Below are positions 18,030 to 26,543 of a stretch of 64,000 nucleotides of DNA, piece after piece. The notes below the pieces were generated by a model that was not told the DNA's origin, ran no database searches, and saw only the letters and a program-made list of their open reading frames with translations. The first letter of the stretch is position 1, and each line of letters opens with the position of its first letter. The stretch comes from Candidatus Formimonas warabiya. Its GTDB lineage: Bacteria > Bacillota > Dehalobacteriia > Dehalobacteriales > Dehalobacteriaceae. Where the stretch lies: positions 1,562,903 through 1,626,902 of the forward strand of contig NZ_CP017634.1 in NCBI RefSeq assembly GCF_002777255.1, in the 5' to 3' direction. A program made the translations under genes and the position numbers.

Positions 18030-19040
18030 CTATACTCGGACCCGAGGATCCAAGGCAATGATGATGTCGGCAATGAGATTCAATACGACATAGGCACATG
18101 CGGAAAAGATGGTGACGCCTAGAATGGCCGGGTAATCCAAGGATACGACTGCTGTAGCAATATAATTGCCGATGCCCGGCCAACTGAATATCGCCTCTAC
18201 CAGGAATGTGTTTACCAGGGTATAACCTATGGAAAGGGCCACTACTGTGGCGGTAGCACCTAATGAGTTTTTCAAGGCATATTTCCACAGCACGATCTTT
18301 TCTGACAAGCCATATGACCTGGTGGCCTTAATATAATCCTCGCTTAAGATTTCTACCAGCGCGGAGCGGGTCATCCTTGCTACCAATCCCAAAGGATAAA
18401 GGCCGATCGTCACCGCGGGCAAAATCATATGTAAAAGGGCATCCTTCAATAAAAAGAAATTTCCTGTAATCAGGCAGTCGAAAAGCAGGAAACCGGTAAT
18501 ATGGGGGACTTGGTAAAGGATGGTAAGTTTGGTGGACAACTGTCCGCCCAGTGGTAAAATTTCTAAGGACCGGTAAAAAATTAGCTGTAAAAAAAGGGCC
18601 ACCCAAAAGGTGGGCAGGGAAACAGCACCGACTGAGAAGAACCTGCTAAAATGATCAATCCATGAGTCTTTTCTCTTTGCCGAAATCAGCCCCAAGGGAA
18701 TACCCAGAAAAGTGGCGATCAGCGTAGAGAGGATAACCAGCTCCAGGGTAGCAGGCAGATAGCTTTTTAGTTCTGTCGTTACCGGCTGGTGGGTTCGTAA
18801 AGACCGTCCCATATTGCCCTGGAGCAGATTAGCCAAATATTTCTCAAATTGGATGTAGACAGGCTTATCCAGACCTAGTTCAATTACTGCAGCTTTAACC
18901 TGTTCGGGGGTGGCCTTGGGACCTACCCACTGGGCGGCGGGGTTGGAAGGCACAATCCGGGTGAGTACGAACGTGGTCAATATGACGCCAAATAAGACAA
19001 ATACACTAAGGAAAAGCCTTTTCACGATGTATGACTTCAA
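18030..19040 (-). CDS. Oligopeptide/dipeptide ABC transporter permease (DppB/OppB type)
   Basis: An inner-membrane permease of about 336 residues. The N-terminal KSYIVKRLFLSVFVLFGVI is the usual first TM of DppB, followed by RIVPSNPAAQWVG. The EAA loop has RSYGLSEKIVLWKYALKN and the C-terminus FSWPGIGNYIATAVVSLDYP and DPRVRV. A TTG at 19040 is chosen as start because AGGGGGTG lies about seven bases upstream; the longer frame to 19085 has extra non-family residues. It forms the pore with the DppC-type permease. Confidence 0.92.
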   Translation of the reverse strand: MKSYIVKRLFLSVFVLFGVILTTFVLTRIVPSNPAAQWVGPKATPEQVKAAVIELGLDKPVYIQFEKYLANLLQGNMGRSLRTHQPVTTELKSYLPATLELVILSTLIATFLGIPLGLISAKRKDSWIDHFSRFFSVGAVSLPTFWVALFLQLIFYRSLEILPLGGQLSTKLTILYQVPHITGFLLFDCLITGNFFLLKDALLHMILPAVTIGLYPLGLVARMTRSALVEILSEDYIKATRSYGLSEKIVLWKYALKNSLGATATVVALSIGYTLVNTFLVEAIFSWPGIGNYIATAVVSLDYPAILGVTIFSACAYVVLNLIADIIIALDPRVRV

Positions 19041-19106
19041 TCTTTCACCCCCTAAAACTGTTATGGAGTTATCCCATAACTCCATAGCAGCTTTTCCCCA
19101 TTCTTT

Positions 19107-20696
19107 CTATTCCCGGTAGGCGTCATAAAACCAAACTACGTTGCTGTAAACCGGGTTATATACGTGGCCTTTAAAGGATTTATTGAGCACGTAAACATAT
19201 TGCTTATCGCCGGCATAAATTACCGGAGCATCATCCAGCAAAATTTCCTGAGCCTTGATAAACATTTCTGCGGCTTTTTCCCTGTCAAGACCGGAAATAC
19301 TATTTGCCTCATCGATCATCTGATCAAACTCCGGATTCTTATAATAATCCAGATTGAAAAAGATTTCCTTTTCCGTGTGAAATAAAGTATATAACCAGGA
19401 ATATGGACTGGGCAGATCCGGCCACCAGCCCATCAAAAATACATCCTGCCTGTCCTTTGGATCAGGGTTTTTCGATTTTGCCCACTGGCTTTCCCAAGGC
19501 ATAGCCTGGACTGCCAAATCAATATTTAATTTTGCCAGCTCCGCTTTGTACAGTTCTGCAATTTTCCTTCTTTCCTCATCTCCGGATTGATAAGTCAGCT
19601 CCAGTTGAAAGCCGCCATTGGGATAGCCGGCTTGCGCCAAAAGCTCTTTGGCCTTAGTCAGGTCGTATTGATATTGAAAGAGCTTGTCGCTATGACCCCA
19701 CATGCCTGCAGGAATAGGTCCGGTAGCCCGTTTCGCCAAATCCCCGAAGGCATACTTAATGACATCGTCATAGGGAAACGCATAGGAAAGGGCTTGCCGG
19801 ACAGTTTTATTGCTGAGAATTTCATTTTCGGTATTGAAGAAAAGCATCATATTTTCAAATGAAGGCAATATTTTCACGATCACATTGGAATTGTCTTTCA
19901 GGCTGGCTAAATCTTCTGCCGGGAGGGTCATGGTGATATCGGCATCTCCTTTTTCCACCAGCTGGCGCCGGCTTGAGGTTTCCGCATTCTTTGCCACCAC
20001 GGCTTTATCGAAATGGTTCCCTTCCCACCCTTGCCAATAATCGGGGAATCTGGTCATGACCACTTGTTGTCCCATGGTTTGGCTTTCCAGCATATAGGGA
20101 CCGGACCCGGCTTCATGCCCTTGGGACAGCCAGTCATCCGGTTGTGCAGAAACGGTTTCCGGCGACATGATAAAAGCACAGGTACTTGAAGAGACAATCA
20201 AATCCAAAGGAGCAGGACTCTTTAGCTTAAATTCCACCTTGTAATCGTCAATCACATTAACCTGTTCCACCGGGTCCCAAATATAGGACAATCCTTTGCC
20301 CAGCCGTTTGGTCCTGTCCACGGAGAATTTCACCGCTTGGGCATTTACTTCGCTGCCGTCGTGAAATTTTACCCCTTTTCTGATCTCAAAAGTCCATGTC
20401 AAACCGTCTTCACTTTTGGTATAATTTGTGGCCAGGACATAAATAAATTTGTCTTCTACAGGGTCATACCGGAGAAGGGTTTCGTAAATATTGTTCATAA
20501 CTATGTAGCCGCTTGATGATTCAACGGAAGGGTCCCAATCGGTGACCGGCTCGGAAAAATAAGAATAATAAGCAATTGAAGGCTCTTGGGTATCGCCCCC
20601 GGTCTGGTCGCCACCACCGCATCCGGATAGGAGGGTTAAAATTAAGGTCAACATCAAACATAAAATAAATCCTTTGGCAATGATACCTTTTTTCAT
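19107..20696 (-). CDS. Family 5 extracellular solute-binding lipoprotein (oligopeptide/dipeptide type)
   Basis: A 529-residue lipoprotein that captures the substrate for the Opp-type importer. A lipoprotein signal peptide is clear, with lipobox LLSGC about residue 26 followed by GGGDQ. SBP_bac_5 features follow: VLATNYTKSEDGLTWTFEIR, GVKFHDGSEVNAQAVKFSVD and a C-terminal DDAPVIYAGDKQYVYVLN. It heads the importer operon, with a 22-bp gap before the first permease. The promoter region contains the perfect palindrome at 20811-20827. The substrate is unknown; the surrounding peptidases favour short or modified peptides (inference). Confidence 0.93.
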   Translation of the reverse strand: MKKGIIAKGFILCLMLTLILTLLSGCGGGDQTGGDTQEPSIAYYSYFSEPVTDWDPSVESSSGYIVMNNIYETLLRYDPVEDKFIYVLATNYTKSEDGLTWTFEIRKGVKFHDGSEVNAQAVKFSVDRTKRLGKGLSYIWDPVEQVNVIDDYKVEFKLKSPAPLDLIVSSSTCAFIMSPETVSAQPDDWLSQGHEAGSGPYMLESQTMGQQVVMTRFPDYWQGWEGNHFDKAVVAKNAETSSRRQLVEKGDADITMTLPAEDLASLKDNSNVIVKILPSFENMMLFFNTENEILSNKTVRQALSYAFPYDDVIKYAFGDLAKRATGPIPAGMWGHSDKLFQYQYDLTKAKELLAQAGYPNGGFQLELTYQSGDEERRKIAELYKAELAKLNIDLAVQAMPWESQWAKSKNPDPKDRQDVFLMGWWPDLPSPYSWLYTLFHTEKEIFFNLDYYKNPEFDQMIDEANSISGLDREKAAEMFIKAQEILLDDAPVIYAGDKQYVYVLNKSFKGHVYNPVYSNVVWFYDAYRE

Positions 20697-20810
20697 TGTT
20701 CCACCTCCATACTATTTTGGGCTCCTGCTCCCCTTTACGCGACATTTTATTACCTTTTTTTGCTTGTCTCGGGCATAAACAGACTAATTTGACAATTTAA
20801 ACAATTATCC

Positions 20811-20827
20811 TTTGTAATAATTACAAA
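20811..20827 (-). promoter_or_regulatory. Perfect 17-bp regulon palindrome upstream of the Opp operon
   Basis: TTTGTAATAATTACAAA is a perfect inverted repeat (8-bp arms, central A). It lies 115 bp upstream of the solute-binding protein start. The surrounding ~60 bp (CTAATTTGAC.ATTTAAAC and TATCC before it) are also conserved at the site upstream of the third M29-like gene. Likely operator of a PucR-type regulator (inference). Confidence 0.7.
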
Positions 20828-20877
20828 TATCAAATACACTTTTTGTAATATTGTTTATATATTATTGATGATAATGA

Positions 20878-20927
20878 TCCGGGAAGGATCTTCCAAAACG
20901 CCATCAAGAAATTCTTCCCGGATAAAG
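20878..20927. repeat. Inverted repeat between M29-like paralogue 3 and the Opp operon
   Basis: Arms ATCCGGGAAG (20878-20887) and CTTCCCGGAT (about 20917-20926) flank a loop of about 29 nt just past the stop of paralogue 3. No T-run follows on the minus strand, so it may be an imperfect terminator or a processing site. Confidence 0.5.
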
Positions 20928-20936
20928 GGGGTAGCC

Positions 20937-21995
20937 TTATTTACCAAGCTTTTTCGCTAAATTAACAATCTTCTCAGTGGGTCCGACCACCACACCTTTG
21001 TCCAGAAGCTGGGCACCGTCGATCCACACGGAACAGTTGAGGTTGATGCCGTCGCTGTGTGTAGCGGCAGGGAGACCGCCGGGAATATCAGGGAGCATAT
21101 CGTCCGAAATATTACCGAAGCCCCACTCCGTGCAGCCCCATACCCGTTCATCTTCCACAATGTCGCCGGAAAGCAAAGCACCGGGGCCAAAGCCATAACA
21201 GATATGGGCCAGACGATACATGCCGGGATCGTGGTAGCTCCTCAGCCAGTCCGCGAATACCTTATGTTCGGTACCTTCGCCAGAGATGTGGGTGATGAAG
21301 CCTTTTTCGATTTTCAGTTTGACCGGATTGCTCAACTTGCCCAAGGGAGGTGTGAGAGCACCATCGATGACCATCGTGCCGTTGATCGTATCGAATTCAG
21401 GGCACCAGCCGATTTGGCCGGGCATCATGTCAATTTTGCCGGGCTCGGTAATATCACCGCAGGAGCAGTCCACACCACGCAACGGGGAATTGGTAAAAGT
21501 CAGGTCGGTACCAGCCGGACTGGTAATGTGAAAGTTTTTGCCCTCCTTCGTAATCGTTGTAACTTCCCACATAAATTCTTTCAAGGCAGCCAGGTCCACT
21601 CTGCCGATGTTGCGCATCAGCAGTTCGGGGTTAGCACCGTTCAGACAAATGTAACGCGGCCGTTCGTGGGCAGGACGCTGAAGTGCCCGATCATAAACTG
21701 TAGAATAAATCATCCACATATAGTTATATTCGATCCAGATATCGGCATTGGCGATGGCGGCAGCTAAAGGCTTGATAGGCGTGTCGATATCACCGGCTTT
21801 TGCCACCCCGCGGGGCGTTTCCTGACGCAGAACCAGAGGGTGCATACCCAGCATCACTGCCGCCTGCGCAGTGGCGTTAACAACATCCATATGGGATTTT
21901 GTATCGCAAGTAATCGCGACCGTCTCACCGGGCTTACCACCAAGAATCTCATTGAGTAGTTTGTAACAAACTTTCGTCAACTCAAAATCATACAT
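20937..21995 (-). CDS. M29-like aminopeptidase / NicX-like metalloenzyme, paralogue 3
   Basis: A 352-residue third member of the local family. Seen are LGGKPGETVAITCDT, NATAQAAVMLGMHPLVL, GQIGWCPEFDTINGTMVIDG, DERVWGCTEWGFG and THSDGINLNCSVWIDG (HSD metal motif). Its start at 21995 has GGAGGT upstream. It lies between the divergent PucR regulator gene (22214) and the Opp operon, with its own palindrome at 22116-22132. The enzyme may hydrolyse the imported peptide or open a ring in a cyclic substrate; sequence alone cannot decide. Confidence 0.82.
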   Translation of the reverse strand: MYDFELTKVCYKLLNEILGGKPGETVAITCDTKSHMDVVNATAQAAVMLGMHPLVLRQETPRGVAKAGDIDTPIKPLAAAIANADIWIEYNYMWMIYSTVYDRALQRPAHERPRYICLNGANPELLMRNIGRVDLAALKEFMWEVTTITKEGKNFHITSPAGTDLTFTNSPLRGVDCSCGDITEPGKIDMMPGQIGWCPEFDTINGTMVIDGALTPPLGKLSNPVKLKIEKGFITHISGEGTEHKVFADWLRSYHDPGMYRLAHICYGFGPGALLSGDIVEDERVWGCTEWGFGNISDDMLPDIPGGLPAATHSDGINLNCSVWIDGAQLLDKGVVVGPTEKIVNLAKKLGK

Positions 21996-22115
21996 TTCAG
22001 CTACCTCCCTAAATTATTAAAATGATATTGCCCATACCAACAAGATCAAAAAGCTTGCTGCACTTCGGTAATAAGGTAAAGCTAACTAATAATTTGACCA
22101 TTTAAACTGATATCC

Positions 22116-22132
22116 TTTGTAATAATAACAAA
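22116..22132 (-). promoter_or_regulatory. Regulon palindrome in the divergent M29-like/pucR promoter region
   Basis: TTTGTAATAATAACAAA matches the perfect site at 20811 with one mismatch. It lies 121 bp upstream of the M29-like paralogue 3 start and 82 bp upstream of the divergent PucR gene start, so it could serve both activation and autoregulation (inference). Confidence 0.65.
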
Positions 22133-22213
22133 AATACCATGCAATTTTTGTAGTTTTGCTTTATTATTAATTCAAGTAGAATTCTATCCTTTCCGGTATG
22201 GAGGTGCCGCCAA

Positions 22214-23380
22214 ATGTCCGTAACCATTAAGCATGCTTTAGAATTGGATGTCATGAAAAACGCCAAAATCATCGCCGGCGGGTCAGGTATAGGCCGGGTC
22301 ATCAAAAGGGTCAGCTTTATCGACTCCCCAATCGAGGCCGGTATCTTAGATTTGGATGGAAAATTTCTCATACCGGGTGATTTCTTTATCAGCAGCTTCT
22401 TTGCCGTAAAAGACAACCTGGAAAAAATGCTTGAAATTGTAAAAGTATTTTCCTATACCTGTTCCAGCGCATTATGCATCATAAATCAATATCTGACTGA
22501 GCTGCCCCAAGAAATACTAGATTATGCAAACGAGCATAGTTACCCCATCATTTTGGTTGATAAGGATGTACCGTATGGAGATATCATTAGAGACATCATG
22601 TTATTAATCATACGCGATCAGGAGGATACGATCTTAGAGTTAAAAATAAACAACCTTTTGGAATTAGATTCAAATAGCGATGAGGCAGAAAAAGTTATCT
22701 TAGACATTAATAAACACTTTAAAAGATATGTGATGGCATTGAACTGCAAATGCTCTAATTTTCATCTGGAAAAAAACAAATTAGACTTTCTCAAAAACAC
22801 CATTAATAACATAAAAGAATGGATGTGCTTGAACTACAAAGATACGATTTTAATCATTATGACCTTCGACAGGTATCCCAAAGACAATATCACCGCCAAA
22901 ACCAAATATGCCATCGAGCAGATAAAAAGCATCCACAGCGGGTTTGTGATAGGTATCAGCAACCTGCATAGCCATCTTGGGCAAGCAAACAGAAGTATCA
23001 CAGAGGCCATTATCGCTTGTGAATCACATGAAACGATCGGCCATGACATCATCTATTACAAAGAACTGGGAACATACAAACTATTAATGCCTTTAAAGAC
23101 TAAATCAGAACTACGGGAATTTCATGATGAAATCATCCTTCCCATCATGAACTATGATATGAATTACAAGAAAAACCTGTTGGAAACTGCCATATGTTTT
23201 ATTGATAACGACGGGAATTATTCCAAAACAGCGAATGAGATGTTTCTTCATGAAAATTCAATTAGATTTAGAATCAATAAAATAAAGGAAATCCTGAACA
23301 TGCATGACAGGAACCTCATCTTCTATGAACAGTTATCCATTGCCATAAAGATATACAAAATTTTTAAATTAAATTCTTAA
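22214..23380 (+). CDS. PucR-family transcriptional regulator
   Basis: A 388-residue regulator with the PucR N-terminal ligand-sensing domain (MSVTIKHALELDVMKNAKII, GIGRVIKRVSFIDSP, LIPGDFFISSFFAVKD) and a C-terminal HTH_30 domain (NYSKTANEMFLHENSIRFRI, about residues 337-356). ATG at 22214 follows GGAGGTG. It is divergent from the third M29-like gene and is the only intact PucR protein in the window. It is the best candidate to bind the four palindromes that mark the surrounding operons. PucR proteins commonly sense purine catabolites or amino-acid-like metabolites. Confidence 0.9.
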   Translation: MSVTIKHALELDVMKNAKIIAGGSGIGRVIKRVSFIDSPIEAGILDLDGKFLIPGDFFISSFFAVKDNLEKMLEIVKVFSYTCSSALCIINQYLTELPQEILDYANEHSYPIILVDKDVPYGDIIRDIMLLIIRDQEDTILELKINNLLELDSNSDEAEKVILDINKHFKRYVMALNCKCSNFHLEKNKLDFLKNTINNIKEWMCLNYKDTILIIMTFDRYPKDNITAKTKYAIEQIKSIHSGFVIGISNLHSHLGQANRSITEAIIACESHETIGHDIIYYKELGTYKLLMPLKTKSELREFHDEIILPIMNYDMNYKKNLLETAICFIDNDGNYSKTANEMFLHENSIRFRINKIKEILNMHDRNLIFYEQLSIAIKIYKIFKLNS

Positions 23381-23457
23381 AGAAAATAAGGATTCCCTCA
23401 TGACAATTTTATTGTAGTAATGTAGTAATAAAGAGATATAAAACCATACCGAAAAAG

Positions 23458-23487
23458 CGAGAGAGCAATCACGCTCCCTCGTTTTTT
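23458..23487 (+). terminator. Rho-independent terminator of the pucR gene
   Basis: Stem CGAGAGAGC (23458-23466) with GCTCCCTCG (23473-23481), one mismatch, 6-nt loop, followed by six T. It lies about 80 bp past the regulator stop. Confidence 0.85.
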
Positions 23488-23519
23488 GTTTGCTTTTAAA
23501 GTTGTCCTTATATAAGCGG

Positions 23520-23687
23520 TTGCAATGATTCTAGTGTTATTGAAACCAATTATAATTTCCGGTCTCAATCAGCTTTTTATGTTAGTCTGGGAACGGATCT
23601 GGATCAAACCAGACTATATTTAGGGGTTTATGGCTCCATGAATGTGACTGATTACAACCAAGGTACTGTTTTTGAAATTGTTCCATG
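23520..23687 (+). pseudogene. Possible 3' fragment of an unidentified gene
   Basis: Without any start codon near its beginning, this stretch reads as about 50 residues, including SAFYVSLGTDLDQTRLYLGV and MNVTDYNQGTVFEIVP, then TGA at about 23685. The composition (alternating polar and aromatic, beta-strand like) looks protein-like, but no family is recognised and no ribosome binding site is present. It may be the tail of a decayed gene or a chance open frame. Confidence 0.25.
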
Positions 23688-23698
23688 ATGCATAATGA

Positions 23699-25288
23699 CT
23701 ACTTTCCGGTTTTGACTACCGGCATATCGCAGCGGTGCAAAATCCCCTTGGAAAGCGCAAAGCAGCCGAGCGCAGCAATCAGTTCCCATATCGCCAGTAT
23801 CCCAAGCCCAATATAGACGCCGATCCCGCCAAACATGCTGCCAATAACCAGGGCCGCAATCAAGCCGGGCAGCATGATCACGATGACCGCAATGGTGTAA
23901 ATAAAAATCAGAAGCCCCGCGCTGATATCGGCTTCCGTCCAGCGCAGCGACAGGTAGTTGATGCCCAACAGCAGGAAAGAAAACAGCGTGAATACTACAA
24001 TAGTCAGCGCGATAAGCAAAACGGGCTCTCCCAGGATAATGCCTGCGATAGAGAATATCGTCAGACTTTCCACCAGGACCTTAAACACGAGTTCCAAATT
24101 GCTCCAGACGATTTTACGAAAAGAGCTGTCGGGGATGAGGTATATATAATGCATATAAAGCTCTTTGAGTCCCCGCCCCGTTCCGATGGAAAAAATCTGC
24201 ATCCACATCAGGATTTGAAGAAGAATCAAAAGCGCGTTGCCTTTGCCTCGCATAAACAGGGCCAAAACAGCCGTGCCCAACACCGTGATGACGGAAGACA
24301 CGCCCCAAAGGCCCAGCCGGTTGGCCCGGAAGGATTCCCTCAAGTGTTTATAAAAAACAGCGCTTGTCCCCAGCCCGCCTATTCCGGTTTTGGAAACCTT
24401 TACTTTTTTCTTCGAGGAGGCTTCTGTGTTGAGCTGGCCTTCGGAGACGGTGCGCTTTCTCTCAAACGCGGTTTCCGTAGCCACAAGCACATCTTCGTAA
24501 TAATCAGGGTTACTCAAGGCGATATACAGGATCAGCAGCACCCCGGTCAGCACAAGGAGCCCTAAAAACATCAACCCCGTTCCGGTATCGCCGGAAATAA
24601 GAGAAACAACACCTTCGGATGCCCAGCCCCCCACCGGAGTCCAGGAGAAAACTGATGAATGCAGCGCGTTCTCAAGCGCCGGAAGAGGAGCGTCTGTCTT
24701 GAAAAATTGGAAACAGATATAAGCTGCGAGAGGAAGAAATGCGGCGGCGGAAATGAGCTTGACTGCGAGTTTTCGTTTGGGCTTCCCGTTCGTCAGGCTG
24801 TATATAAAGAGCGACAGGATTTGGAGCAGACATACGGCGAGAATGAAGCCAAGCAGTATCAGCAACACCGCATCGTATCCAACACCGAAGCCGTTGCCGA
24901 GAGAACTGCTTTGGAACAGAATAAAAAAGCCTGCTAAAAACGCCATCTTTGTCATGCGGACGATTCCATACATTAAAATCAAACGCGGGCTGACAGGGGA
25001 TACAAAAAGCAAATTTACGTCGCTCATCTCGAAAATCACGTCGCCGTTGGACAACCCCTTTTGTATGGCGGTCACGATAAAAAGCAGTATAAACAGGAAG
25101 AAAATACCCTTGAGCCAGACGATATCGTAGGCACCGTTCGAATTCTGATTTGTAAATATGGAAAGGAGGAAAAATCCTACGACCATTGCGACAACAAGTA
25201 TCCACAAAATCAGTTTCGCCGGCTTTCGCAGGAGTTCCAGAAAGCTGTTTTTTACGCTTCTTGTCAGCAGAAAGACAAGACTACTCAT
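23699..25288 (-). CDS. ABC exporter permease, ABC-2 type (putative)
   Basis: An integral membrane protein of about 529 residues with some 12 hydrophobic segments and a central hydrophilic loop rich in charged residues (ETAFERKRTVSEGQLN region). It resembles the putative ABC exporter family paired with CcmA-like ATPases. The start is ATG at 25288 (MSSLVFLLTRSVKNSFLELL), which overlaps the stop of the ATPase gene as ATGAGTAG; the longer frame runs into that gene. Exported substrate is unknown. No recognisable regulator adjoins the pair. Confidence 0.75.
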   Translation of the reverse strand: MSSLVFLLTRSVKNSFLELLRKPAKLILWILVVAMVVGFFLLSIFTNQNSNGAYDIVWLKGIFFLFILLFIVTAIQKGLSNGDVIFEMSDVNLLFVSPVSPRLILMYGIVRMTKMAFLAGFFILFQSSSLGNGFGVGYDAVLLILLGFILAVCLLQILSLFIYSLTNGKPKRKLAVKLISAAAFLPLAAYICFQFFKTDAPLPALENALHSSVFSWTPVGGWASEGVVSLISGDTGTGLMFLGLLVLTGVLLILYIALSNPDYYEDVLVATETAFERKRTVSEGQLNTEASSKKKVKVSKTGIGGLGTSAVFYKHLRESFRANRLGLWGVSSVITVLGTAVLALFMRGKGNALLILLQILMWMQIFSIGTGRGLKELYMHYIYLIPDSSFRKIVWSNLELVFKVLVESLTIFSIAGIILGEPVLLIALTIVVFTLFSFLLLGINYLSLRWTEADISAGLLIFIYTIAVIVIMLPGLIAALVIGSMFGGIGVYIGLGILAIWELIAALGCFALSKGILHRCDMPVVKTGK

Positions 25289-26000
25289 TGGGCGTTTCCT
25301 CCCGCTTATGTCCTTCCGTAATGTCGAAATACACATCTTCAAGGCTTTGGCCTGTTTTGATTTCCTCGCGGCGGCAGACGCGCTCAATCCGACCCTTAAC
25401 CATAATGTAGGTCACGTCCCAGTTTTCCTCCATGCTTTCGATCATATGCGTGCTGACAACGAGCGCGCAGCCGCTGTCCCGCAGCTGCCACATGACCGCT
25501 TTCAGTTCCCGGATCCCATGGGGGTCGAGGCCAACGAGGGGTTCGTCAAAAATGACGGCCTTGGGCTGCGGAAGGAGCGCACAGCACACGCTTACCTTCT
25601 GCTGCATCCCTTTTGAGAGCTCTTTGCCTAACTTCATTTTTTTGTCATCCATCTCGAATTGGTGCAGCAGCTGTTCCGCTCTTTCCTCCCAAGCAGGCAG
25701 GCGGTACGCCTTCGCAACGAACTCCAGATGCTCAGAAACCGTCAGCATCGGGTACAATACGGGAAACTCCGGGACATAACCCAAAAGCCGCTTTGCCTCC
25801 ACAGTATGGTTCTCATGTCCGCCGATGGTAATTAAACCCTCAAAGCGAAGAAGACCGCAAATAGACTTTATCAAAGTGGACTTGCCCGCGCCGTTTGGGC
25901 CGAGAAGCACAGCAAGCTCACCGCTGCCAACCGACAGGTCGATGTTGTCGTTTGCAACCAGTTTTCCGTATTTTTTTGTTATACCTTGAGCGATAATCAT
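25281..26000 (-). CDS. ABC transporter ATP-binding protein
   Basis: A 239-residue ATPase of the DrrA/CcmA type that partners the exporter permease just downstream. Seen are Walker A GPNGAGKST, Q-loop YVPEFPVLYPMLT, signature LSKGMQQKVSVCCAL, Walker B AVIFDEPLVGLDP and switch His STHMIES. ATG at 26000 follows AAGGGAG. The longer open frame upstream covers the tRNA fragment and hairpin region and is not coding. Confidence 0.92.
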   Translation of the reverse strand: MIIAQGITKKYGKLVANDNIDLSVGSGELAVLLGPNGAGKSTLIKSICGLLRFEGLITIGGHENHTVEAKRLLGYVPEFPVLYPMLTVSEHLEFVAKAYRLPAWEERAEQLLHQFEMDDKKMKLGKELSKGMQQKVSVCCALLPQPKAVIFDEPLVGLDPHGIRELKAVMWQLRDSGCALVVSTHMIESMEENWDVTYIMVKGRIERVCRREEIKTGQSLEDVYFDITEGHKREETPNE

Positions 26001-26080
26001 AAAATCTCCCTTACTGAAGCAATAATGTAATAAAATCTGTCGGCGCCGTTCATATAAGCTATTATAGCAGGTATTTCTGT

Positions 26081-26129
26081 ATAACGAAAGACATAGCTTC
26101 CCCTTGGCGGAAGCTATGTCTTTCGTTAT
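26081..26129. repeat. Perfect 21-bp-arm hairpin abutting a tRNA fragment
   Basis: The arm at 26081-26101 (begins ATAACGAAAGACATAG) is perfectly complementary to 26109-26129, with a 7-nt loop CCTTGGC. The hairpin ends exactly at the 3' end of the tRNA-Leu-like fragment. No T-run follows on either strand, so a simple terminator is doubtful; a recombination or integration remnant is possible. Confidence 0.85.
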
Positions 26130-26185
26130 GTCGGGGAAGGGACTTGAACCCCACGGCTGCGCCTCACTAGAACCTGAATCTAGCG
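26130..26185 (-). pseudogene. tRNA-Leu (anticodon CAG) 3' fragment
   Basis: On the minus strand this reads as the anticodon arm (CTAGA-TTCAGGT-TCTAG, anticodon CAG), a long variable arm (GGC-GCA-GCC), a T arm with GTTCAAGTCCC and the acceptor 3' half CCCCGACA. No D arm or 5' acceptor half is found upstream; the homology stops at CGCTAGATT. The T stem has one mismatch and one wobble. This looks like a tRNA 3' remnant, as left by integration of an element into a tRNA gene, or a decayed tRNA. Confidence 0.7.
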
Positions 26186-26260
26186 AACAGGATCCGATAA
26201 TATTTAGCGGAAAACGGAAACCCCGTCCCATGCTGGTCCCCGGAAACCGTCTTTTCTCTT

Positions 26261-26521
26261 TTAACGTTTCTGCACAAAAAATTTGATCGCCGTTTTTACT
26301 TCTCCATTGATGACGATATCATTGAACGCAGGAACAAAAACCAGATTGATTCCGTTCGGAGCGACATACCCTCTGCTGATGGCAATTGCTTTGACAGCCT
26401 GGTTTACCGCACCAGCGCCCACAGCCTGTACTTCCACTTTTCCTTGGGCTTTGAAAGCTGCTACCAGTGCGCCTGCCACGGCTTTCACATCTGAATCCGC
26501 CGCTACTCGTAAAACCTCCAT
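26261..26521 (-). CDS. spoVS: Stage V sporulation protein S
   Basis: An 86-residue protein of the SpoVS/Alba-like family, which acts in spore formation and septation in endospore formers. Nearly the whole length matches the family: MEVLRVAADSDVKAVAGAL, VEVQAVGAGAVNQAVKAIAI and LVFVPAFNDIVINGEVKTAI. ATG at 26521 follows AAGGGGT. It closes the fab-rnc-radical SAM gene string. Confidence 0.96.
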   Translation of the reverse strand: MEVLRVAADSDVKAVAGALVAAFKAQGKVEVQAVGAGAVNQAVKAIAISRGYVAPNGINLVFVPAFNDIVINGEVKTAIKFFVQKR

Positions 26522-26543
26522 ACCCCTTACCCCCTCACCATAC

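Noticed and set aside
23735..24565. A long plus-strand frame opposite the exporter permease
   Set aside because: It is antisense to a clear membrane protein gene, rich in Gln/His/Arg as expected for a shadow frame, and has no recognisable domain.
26130..26185. A functional tRNA-Leu gene
   Set aside because: The 5' acceptor strand and D arm are absent and the T stem has a mismatch.
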